Positions 5,602 to 10,991 of a stretch of 10,991 bases of DNA are shown in pieces. The stretch's first letter is position 1, and each line of letters begins with the position of its first letter. The stretch spans positions 17,746 through 28,736 of the forward strand of contig DBZX01000099.1 of assembly GCA_002311335.1 (NCBI GenBank). The letters are read 5' to 3'. This stretch comes from a bacterium UBP10_UBA1149 (GTDB taxonomy: Bacteria > Desulfobacterota > Binatia > UBA1149). The translations under genes and the position numbers were made by a program. The notes beneath the pieces are model-generated. The model searched no databases. It was not told the origin of the DNA and worked only from the letters and a program-made list of their open reading frames with translations.

Positions 5602-6819
5602 ATGGAAGAAGAAAAAACTGTCGACGATGGCTGGAACGGCTGTAACCCGCTGAGCGAAAGCTTCCGCGACGACCCCTACCCCTCGCTGAAGCACCTTCGC
5701 GAGAACCACCCGGTAGACCACACGCCGCTTGGAACCTGGCGGGTGTCGCGCTTTGACGACATCGACGAGCTACTGCGCAACGGCCCGGTTAGCCAGACAA
5801 ACGCCGAAAACATCAACCCCATGTTCGACCCCGGCGACCGTAGCCTCGGTAGCTTCGTCGATTTCATGCTCAACAAGGACGGCGACGAGCACAACAAGCT
5901 GCGCCGGCTGGTCTTCAAGGCCTTTACCCGGCGTGCTGTCGACACCATGCGGGCCCAGGTCGAAGAAACAGTTGACCAGGCAATTTCCCGGGGACTTGAA
6001 CAGGGTGGGCTTGATGTCATCAAAGACCTCGCCCTGCCGGTTCCCGGGGCGATGATATGCAAGGTGCTCGGTATTCCCGACGAGGACCGCCTCCAGTTCA
6101 CCAAGTGGACCGCGGCCCGCACCAACGCGTTCTTTGCCGCCATGCTGCCACCCGAGACCTGCCAGGCCGCGCGCGAAGCCGGCGAGGGCCTGGCCGCGTA
6201 CTTCGACGACCTCATAGCCGAGCGCCGCAAGAACCTCGGTGATGACCTGTTGAGTGAACTGATACGGGTAGAAGAGGACGGCGAGAAACTTACCGTGGCC
6301 GAGATGATCCCGCAGGTCGTCGGCCTGCTCGTGGCCGGCTTCGAGACCACGATAGGCCTGATAGGCAACGGCACCCGTACCCTGATCGAGCACCCGGACG
6401 AGATGGCCAAGCTGCGCAACGATCCGTCGCTCATAGATAACGCGGTAGAGGAATGCCTGCGCTACGAGAATCCCATCCTGATGATATGGCGCGTGCTGAC
6501 CGAGCCCTACACCATAGGAGACGTGACGATTCCCGCCGACGAGGTAATCTGGCCCATGCTGGCGGCGGGCAACCGCGACCCCCGGGCAAACCCGGACCCC
6601 GATCGATTTGATATAAACCGCCAGAACATCGCCTACCATTCGTTCGGCGGAGGGGCCCACTACTGCCTCGGCCACCAGCTGGCAAAGATGGAGGCCCAGA
6701 TCGCCATCGGTGAGCTGGTCCGCCGGGCACCTGCCCTTTCGATAGACTACGACAAGGTAAGTTGGTCAGACTCCTTCTTCAGGGTCTACGGATCGCTGCC
6801 GGTAGTCTTCGAAACTTAG
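5602..6819 (+). CDS. Cytochrome P450 (soluble bacterial type)
   Basis: The product has 405 residues, typical for a soluble bacterial P450, with no membrane anchor. His97-x3-Arg101 (C-helix haem propionate contact), the I-helix oxygen-activation motif AGFETT (245-250), the K-helix ExxR at Glu284-Arg287, and the haem loop FGGGAHYCLG (348-357) with the thiolate Cys355 are all present. All essential residues are intact. It needs electrons from ferredoxin and a reductase, neither encoded here. Its placement after the SDR gene (29 bases) and in the same operon as ChsH1/ChsH2-like genes recalls the mycobacterial igr operon, which includes the P450 CYP125. I cannot assign the CYP family by eye and do not claim it is CYP125. 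Hydroxylation of a hydrophobic substrate is the general expectation. Confidence 0.93.
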   Translation: MEEEKTVDDGWNGCNPLSESFRDDPYPSLKHLRENHPVDHTPLGTWRVSRFDDIDELLRNGPVSQTNAENINPMFDPGDRSLGSFVDFMLNKDGDEHNKLRRLVFKAFTRRAVDTMRAQVEETVDQAISRGLEQGGLDVIKDLALPVPGAMICKVLGIPDEDRLQFTKWTAARTNAFFAAMLPPETCQAAREAGEGLAAYFDDLIAERRKNLGDDLLSELIRVEEDGEKLTVAEMIPQVVGLLVAGFETTIGLIGNGTRTLIEHPDEMAKLRNDPSLIDNAVEECLRYENPILMIWRVLTEPYTIGDVTIPADEVIWPMLAAGNRDPRANPDPDRFDINRQNIAYHSFGGGAHYCLGHQLAKMEAQIAIGELVRRAPALSIDYDKVSWSDSFFRVYGSLPVVFET

Positions 6820-6875
6820 TAGTCAAGTCACGGCGGCGCCCTCTCGAAGATGGTCGCGCCGAACAGGAGAAATTA

Positions 6876-7334
6876 ATGGAAGCCAGGACAGGTATCGAGA
6901 CGGAGTTTCTTTTCACGCTCAAGGGCGACATCGGCGAGCCCGTTTCAGGTAACGAAAACCTGATGATCTTCGAGGTCCTGAACGCCAGCATCGAGGGCCC
7001 ACGCGTACGCGGCGAAATCGTTGCCCCCATGGGCGACTGGATTCGCATAATGCCCAACGGCAACTGGAAACTCGACGTCCGCTTCACCATCCGCACCGAC
7101 GACGGGGAATTCGTGTACTGCAACTACACGGGCATCCTGCGCATGGACGAGGGCCTGGGAGAACGAATCGCCGCCGGCGAGAGCATAGACGGCGACGATA
7201 TGTACTTCCGCAGCACCCCTTACTTTGAAACTACGTCGAAGAAATACGCCTGGATGAACGACATCGTGTGTATTGGCCGCATGGCCGCGTTCGGAGGCGG
7301 CAAGGCCAGCTACGAAGTTTTCCAGGTGCTGTAG
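6876..7334 (+). CDS. DUF3237 (UPF0311) family protein
   Basis: The product has 152 residues with the DUF3237 pattern: GDWIRIMPNGNWKLDVRF (53-70), DDGEFVYCNYTG (75-86) and RSTPYFETTSKKYAWMND (112-129), close to the usual full length of the family. It is a compact beta-barrel-like domain whose biochemical role is not established; members often sit beside catabolic oxygenases and hydratases. The start is ATG at 6876, with AGGAGA five bases upstream; an in-frame extension back to 6762 would overlap the P450 gene and is rejected. It is the last gene of the operon, 56 bases after the P450, and faces the convergent VCBS gene. Confidence 0.85.
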   Translation: MEARTGIETEFLFTLKGDIGEPVSGNENLMIFEVLNASIEGPRVRGEIVAPMGDWIRIMPNGNWKLDVRFTIRTDDGEFVYCNYTGILRMDEGLGERIAAGESIDGDDMYFRSTPYFETTSKKYAWMNDIVCIGRMAAFGGGKASYEVFQVL

Positions 7335-7378
7335 CAGGCCCGTTACAAGAAGAAGTCGAGACCTTACTTTCCGTAAAC

Positions 7379-7396
7379 GCCCCCCATGTGGGTGGC
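7379..7396. terminator. Weak hairpin between convergent genes
   Basis: GCCCCCC (7379-7385) pairs with GGGTGGC (7390-7396) with one mismatch and a loop of ATGT, in the 123-base gap between the DUF3237 gene and the convergent VCBS gene. No T-run follows on either strand, so a role as terminator is only suggested by position. Confidence 0.25.
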
Positions 7397-7457
7397 TCCC
7401 CCGCCATTCACTCCCGGTGTTTATCCAAACCCCGACTGAAGGCGCCGGGACGGACTT

Positions 7458-9830
7458 TCAGTTAGCGGCCGGCTCGACCGCCCCGGGTGGCTCGACCACC
7501 GCTGGCGGTTTGACGAGGTGGTATCGCCGGATCGCCGGTTTATCGATACGGGTCAAGAGCCCGCCAGGCCATTCGACCTCTATCGCCGACACCGACTGCA
7601 ACGAGCCCAGGCCAAAATGCTTCTGCAGGGCGTGTTGCGCCGAGAAAGAGTCGCCGGTTACTATGCGCGCGATCCGCCGGCCGCCACTTTCCAGTTCCAC
7701 GGCGATTCGCGCGCCTAACGGCGAAGGCCCACCCGCGCGGTCGGCCAGGAGGACACCGATCCAGTTGTCGTCGCCAGGCCACTGGTTGCGCAGCAGGTGC
7801 AAGCGCGGCTTGTTGGATCCACCCTCGTAGTCGTGTTCGACCACCAGAAGGTCGACCCGCCCGTCCAGGTCGAGGTCGTCGGCCACGACGGCGCGGCCGT
7901 CGATCTCGTCGGCGACGCCCATGAGATAACCCACGTTGGTAAAGTCGCGCCCCGCGTCGCTCATGTAGAGCACGTTGTGCTCAAAGCCGTTCCACGACCA
8001 ATCGTTGCCTATCTTTGAAAACGTGTTCTTGAAGAAAGAGTGGCGCGCTGGATCGGGGACAGCAGCCGCCATGTAAATGTCCTGCGTCCAGAAGCGGGTG
8101 CAGTAGTCCTTGGCCGAGTTGCCACTACGAAAGCCGTTGGCGACAAATATATCCACGTCCGAGTCATTGTCGAAATCAAGCGAAGCCGTTCCCCAAGCCC
8201 AGCCTGAGCGCGCCACGCTGTCCTTGAAAGCCGGCGCGACCAAGCGGGCGGTGTTGGTACCCAGGAGCATGCGGTTTCCAAAGGTCATGGGTCTGCGCAT
8301 TTCCTGGTGTCGTTCAAAGCCCTCGGGCCCAGCGTTCATGAAGTCGAGTCGCCGCGCGGTGGTCGAACTCATGCCTATCATGTACATGTCCAGCAATCCG
8401 TCCAGGTCGTAGTCTGCAAACGAGTGGCCCATGCCGAACCCCGCGCCCTCGTCGATTACCTGGTCGGTAGCATCACTAAAATGGCCACTGCCGTCGTTGA
8501 GATAGACGTCGGCCCCGGCGAAGTCGCTGACGGTTACGAGGTCCAGGTCGCGGTCGCCATCGATGTCCACCAGCGAACCGCTCAGTACGCGGCGGTAACG
8601 CTTGGTGCCCATGTCGGCCGCCGCGCTGCCATCTTCGAAGTGGCCATCGCCGGTGTTCAACAGCAGGTAAGAGGGGTAGCCGTCGCGCGCGTCGTAATAG
8701 GGCTGGGGCAAGGTGCCGGCGAGGTAGGCTATCTTGTACTGGCCGGCCCAGACGTCGAGGTCACCGTCACCGTCCACGTCCCCGGCGGTGAGCACCTGCG
8801 GGTTGGCCAGCGGGCTCGAGGTGGCCTTTACCGGGTGCGGCTGCGTGGGAAACCTACCGCCGCTCGCCCCCTCGTAAAGGTGCAGGTACTCGCCGCGAGC
8901 CCCGCTGAGAAGGTCGAGGTGACCGTCACCGGTAAAGTCGGCCAACACGGCGGCCGTTATATTGCCCTCGATGTTCGCGGGCCGGTCGAGCAGCGGGGCC
9001 TCGTCAAATCGCCAGTCGCCCTTGTTCCAGTAGACCGTGTTCATGCCGGGCAGTACCACGTCGGAGTAACCGTCGCCGTCCAGGTCGTGGACCAGTAGCG
9101 GCGGGACGTAGCCCAGGTCCCACGTGGCCGCTTTTTCGAAGGCGGGATTACCGGTCCGTTCAAATATCTCGATCGACGACGCATCGATACTGCGCGCTAT
9201 GGGAAAACCGTTAGCGTCGCCGACCCCCGACCAACGTACATCCAGTTCTCCGCGTATCGAGACGCGGTGCCCGCGTTCGGCCTGGATGCAGTCGATAGCG
9301 AAGGTGACCAGTGACCGGGCCCCGGTCGTTTCATCATACGAAAACCGGGTATGATGCCACTCGGTCTGCTCGACGCGATAACCGCGTTCTTTCCAGTCGT
9401 TCAGGAACAGCCGCCACTGCTCCCGATCGAGAGCGCGCGCGGGCGAGCCGAATCGCGTAGCGCTTACTCCCTGGCCCAGGACGCGGGTCGGGCCCGGCCG
9501 GCCGATCAACAGCGTGTCCAGGAAACCAAAATTAAACAGCACCTCGAAGGCGTCGTCATCCCTGCGCAATTCATCCCACAGCCTGACGAAAGCCTGTTCG
9601 TATACCTGCGCCCTGACTTCTCCGGACCAGACGGTCCGGTCCCTCTGCCTGCGCTCGTCGACTATACGCTGCACCTGTTGATCTATACTTGCCTGTTTTT
9701 CTTTCGAGGTGGTCGTGGGGTTGGGCGACTCGCTGCCGGGCGGGGCGGCGCCGACCAACATCGCTGGTCCCACGGATCCCACGATCATCGCGAAACAGGA
9801 CGCTGCGACCATATGCTTTAACGAAGTCAC
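7458..9830 (-). CDS. Secreted FG-GAP/VCBS repeat protein with C-terminal ASPIC/UnbV domain
   Basis: The product has 790 residues. Residues 1-29 form a signal peptide (Lys5, His6, hydrophobic core, LVGAA before Pro30). Residues 45-240 hold an Arg/Asp-rich region I do not recognise. From 249 on there are at least seven calcium-loop motifs of FG-GAP/VCBS repeats: DLDGDGYSD 249, DFTGDGHLD 298, DVDGDGDLD 351, DIDGDRDLD 422, DYDLDGLLD 473, DFDNDSDVD 552, DLDLDGRVD 652. These should build a beta-propeller. Residues 690-755 (NWIGVLLADRAGG..., GARIAVELESGG, HFGLGS, VEWPGG) form the ASPIC/UnbV domain typical of CRTAC1-like proteins. An extracellular or outer-surface binding or adhesion role is likely; no enzyme is evident. 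The start is GTG at 9830; an in-frame ATG at 9812 is possible but would lose the positively charged start of the signal peptide. No clear ribosome site supports either. Confidence 0.9.
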   Translation of the reverse strand: MTSLKHMVAASCFAMIVGSVGPAMLVGAAPPGSESPNPTTTSKEKQASIDQQVQRIVDERRQRDRTVWSGEVRAQVYEQAFVRLWDELRRDDDAFEVLFNFGFLDTLLIGRPGPTRVLGQGVSATRFGSPARALDREQWRLFLNDWKERGYRVEQTEWHHTRFSYDETTGARSLVTFAIDCIQAERGHRVSIRGELDVRWSGVGDANGFPIARSIDASSIEIFERTGNPAFEKAATWDLGYVPPLLVHDLDGDGYSDVVLPGMNTVYWNKGDWRFDEAPLLDRPANIEGNITAAVLADFTGDGHLDLLSGARGEYLHLYEGASGGRFPTQPHPVKATSSPLANPQVLTAGDVDGDGDLDVWAGQYKIAYLAGTLPQPYYDARDGYPSYLLLNTGDGHFEDGSAAADMGTKRYRRVLSGSLVDIDGDRDLDLVTVSDFAGADVYLNDGSGHFSDATDQVIDEGAGFGMGHSFADYDLDGLLDMYMIGMSSTTARRLDFMNAGPEGFERHQEMRRPMTFGNRMLLGTNTARLVAPAFKDSVARSGWAWGTASLDFDNDSDVDIFVANGFRSGNSAKDYCTRFWTQDIYMAAAVPDPARHSFFKNTFSKIGNDWSWNGFEHNVLYMSDAGRDFTNVGYLMGVADEIDGRAVVADDLDLDGRVDLLVVEHDYEGGSNKPRLHLLRNQWPGDDNWIGVLLADRAGGPSPLGARIAVELESGGRRIARIVTGDSFSAQHALQKHFGLGSLQSVSAIEVEWPGGLLTRIDKPAIRRYHLVKPPAVVEPPGAVEPAAN

Positions 9831-9874
9831 GGTTGTTGCGTTACATGCCAGTGGTCAGCAGAGCGCGCAACAAG

Positions 9875-9904
9875 CGCGTAGATTCAAAGAGTCCCACCTA
9901 CGCG
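9875..9904. repeat. 7-bp perfect inverted repeat in the leader of the VCBS gene
   Basis: CGCGTAG (9875-9881) and CTACGCG (9898-9904) are exact reverse complements separated by 16 bases. The element starts 45 bases upstream of the VCBS start codon and would form a stem-loop in that transcript, or serve as a two-half-site DNA target. Confidence 0.45.
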
Positions 9905-10013
9905 ATACCCCCAGATGGCTCAGGCCATACTGAGGAAATTATCAACCCGAGGCTAGTATTCATTCTGGACACCGATGGCTCCGCAAGCGTTTACTCCATT
10001 TTTCAGGAAAAGT

Positions 10014-10029
10014 TCAAGTTTGCACTTGA
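10014..10029. promoter_or_regulatory. Candidate operator palindrome
   Basis: TCAAGT-TTGC-ACTTGA is a perfect 6+6 palindrome with a 4-base centre. Its right half overlaps a consensus -35 hexamer. The size fits a dimeric helix-turn-helix regulator, and binding would be expected to block the plus-strand promoter. The regulator is unknown. Confidence 0.4.
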
Positions 10030-10052
10030 CACATCGCTATCAGGGGTAATAG
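10026..10052 (+). promoter_or_regulatory. Candidate sigma70-type promoter for the right-edge gene
   Basis: TTGACA at 10026-10031 is a perfect -35. TAATAG at 10047-10052 is a modest -10 at a short 15-base spacing. It lies about 90 bases upstream of the ATG at 10142 and points the right way. Confidence 0.4.
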
Positions 10053-10141
10053 TAGCGAACAGAAGGCTCGCCGGGCGACCGCGCCGACCCTCGATTGAGT
10101 TTGAGGGGCTTACCACACCCGGCGTTGGCCAGAGAGGTATA

Positions 10142-10991
10142 ATGACGAAAAACCGGTATAAGCCTGTCGCTTTCTTCGCCGTCGCGTTACTCGCAGCGGT
10201 CGGACAGACCTCGGTGTCATCGGCGGCCCCGGTCGTTGACGGTGTGATCAACGTTGGCGAGTACGCCCAGTCGGTTGTCGTTGACCGCACTCCTGACCTG
10301 GGCGGCGTGTACGACCCCGGCAGCTCGGGTAGCTTCGCCGGCGGCACGGTGAACTGTCACGGTGACTGGAGCCTGTACTGGGACTGGGATGCCACCAACC
10401 TTTACCTCGCCGCCGATCCGATGGGCGCACCCAGCAATTGTGCGGACACGTTGTTCGGTGTGTTGTTCAACCCGTCCCTCGGTGATCCCAACGATTCGCC
10501 TACCGGCTGCGAGGCTTGCACGGGTACATTCTACGGCAACGGCATGACTGACGGGCACTTCGCCGCCGAGTGCGTAGCCGGCCAGTTTAATATTTCGGGT
10601 GGAGAGGCGTCCTTTTTAAATACACCGCCGTCGAGCACCTGGACCTACGTGCAGAACCCGGTCGGTACCACGATCAACGCGATCGAGTGGTCGATACCGC
10701 GGGCTGACCTCGACAAGTTCGGGGATACCACCTACACAGACTCACCCGACTTTGCGTGCACGTGGTTTCGTGCGTCGGCCTTTGATGCACGCGGGGTAAG
10801 CAACAGCATCGGGCCAGGTGCCCGTACCATATGGTTGGCGCTGAACCCCTCTGCAACACCCTGCGCGCTTCCGGCCGACCCTCCGCCGACCTGCGGCGCG
10901 GTTTGCGGTAACAATACCGTTGAATTTTTCGAGGAATGTGACGACGGAAACACGACCGCCCTTGACGGTTGCGATGGCAGTTGCGAGCTGG
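10142..10991 (+). CDS. Secreted protein with CBM9/DOMON-like domain and DUF4215 Cys-rich motif (partial, C-terminus off the right edge)
   Basis: 283 codons are visible before the frame leaves the window. ATG 10142 is preceded by AGAGAGG at good spacing. Residues 1-29 are a signal peptide (Lys3, Arg5, Lys7, hydrophobic core, VSSAA before Pro30). Residues 31-240 begin VVDGVINVGEYAQ and contain YWDWDATNLYLAAD (79-92), a pattern seen in CBM9/DOMON-like beta-sandwich domains (a 'DG.i..gEY' opening and 'D..nLYla'); six Cys (72, 100, 123, 126, 144, 206) could form disulfides. After a short Pro-rich linker, CGNNTVEFFEECDDGNTT (255-272) and GCDGSCEL open a DUF4215/Myxococcus Cys-rich repeat, and more repeats may follow. 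Carbohydrate or ligand binding on the cell surface is inferred. The gene is divergent from the VCBS gene. Confidence 0.85.
   Translation, partial: MTKNRYKPVAFFAVALLAAVGQTSVSSAAPVVDGVINVGEYAQSVVVDRTPDLGGVYDPGSSGSFAGGTVNCHGDWSLYWDWDATNLYLAADPMGAPSNCADTLFGVLFNPSLGDPNDSPTGCEACTGTFYGNGMTDGHFAAECVAGQFNISGGEASFLNTPPSSTWTYVQNPVGTTINAIEWSIPRADLDKFGDTTYTDSPDFACTWFRASAFDARGVSNSIGPGARTIWLALNPSATPCALPADPPPTCGAVCGNNTVEFFEECDDGNTTALDGCDGSCEL

Larger units (their letters stand above)
9831..10141. other. Divergent intergenic region with inverted repeats
   Basis: These 311 bases separate two divergently transcribed genes for exported proteins and must hold both promoters. Visible structure: CGCGTAG/CTACGCG inverted repeat (9875-9881 and 9898-9904), CTCAG/CTGAG (9919-9923 and 9930-9934), and TCAAGT/ACTTGA (10014-10029) overlapping a TTGACA. 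No tRNA, known riboswitch core or credible gene was recognised. Confidence 0.6.

Noticed and set aside
6762..6875. N-terminal extension of the DUF3237 protein into the P450 gene
   Set aside because: ATG 6876 has AGGAGA at ideal spacing and gives the normal family length.
8307..9098. 263-codon plus-strand frame
   Set aside because: Antisense to the VCBS gene; its Val/Gly/Arg repetition mirrors the Asp-rich calcium loops on the real strand.
9960..10010. Possible cyclic-di-GMP riboswitch-like sequence (CCGCAAGCG region)
   Set aside because: Only a few bases resemble the conserved core and the required paired stems could not be traced.
10003..10558. Two overlapping minus-strand frames at the right edge
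   Set aside because: Antisense to the signal peptide and beta-sandwich domain of the right-edge gene; no motifs.
1..10991. CRISPR array, insertion sequence, tRNA or rRNA
   Set aside because: No regularly spaced repeats, transposase-like protein, cloverleaf or ribosomal RNA segments were seen on reading both strands.

Overview
The window is GC-rich bacterial DNA from a dense, accessory-type chromosomal region. Two partial exported proteins with Cys-rich CGNG/CGNN-VE motifs (DUF4215/Myxococcus-type repeat), a large FG-GAP/VCBS-UnbV protein, and an oxygenase-rich lipid operon suggest an uncultured deltaproteobacterium-like lineage (Binatota, Myxococcota or a relative). This placement is inferred from family content only; no rRNA or marker gene is present.

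Layout. (1) 1-859, minus: an exported repeat protein, cut by the left edge. (2) 860-1261: no confident gene; it holds a strong GC hairpin, a candidate 59-codon minus-strand ORF and the leader of the next operon. (3) 1262-7334, plus: eight tightly packed collinear genes. In order these are a ChsH2-like MaoC hydratase subunit, a ChsH1-like MaoC subunit (start overlapping the previous stop), a PhyH-type Fe(II)/2-oxoglutarate dioxygenase, a VOC (glyoxalase-fold) protein, a luciferase-like flavin monooxygenase, an SDR dehydrogenase, a cytochrome P450 and a DUF3237 protein. (4) 7458-9830, minus: a 790-residue secreted FG-GAP/VCBS protein with a C-terminal ASPIC/UnbV domain, convergent with the operon. 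(5) 9831-10141: a divergent intergenic region with inverted repeats and a promoter-like element. (6) 10142-10991, plus: a secreted protein with a CBM9/DOMON-like domain followed by a DUF4215 motif, cut by the right edge.

How the genes may work together. The first two operon genes closely resemble the two halves of the mycobacterial ChsH1-ChsH2 enoyl-CoA hydratase that removes the last side-chain carbons of cholesterol, in the same order (chsH2 then chsH1), but the ChsH2 homologue ends before the DUF35 domain. With three mechanistically different oxygenases (non-haem iron, flavin, haem) and an SDR, the operon looks like a catabolic or modifying pathway for a steroid, isoprenoid or similar hydrophobic acyl-CoA substrate. 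That substrate is inferred and not proven. The flanking genes encode exported, repeat-rich surface or periplasmic proteins and are probably unrelated to the operon.
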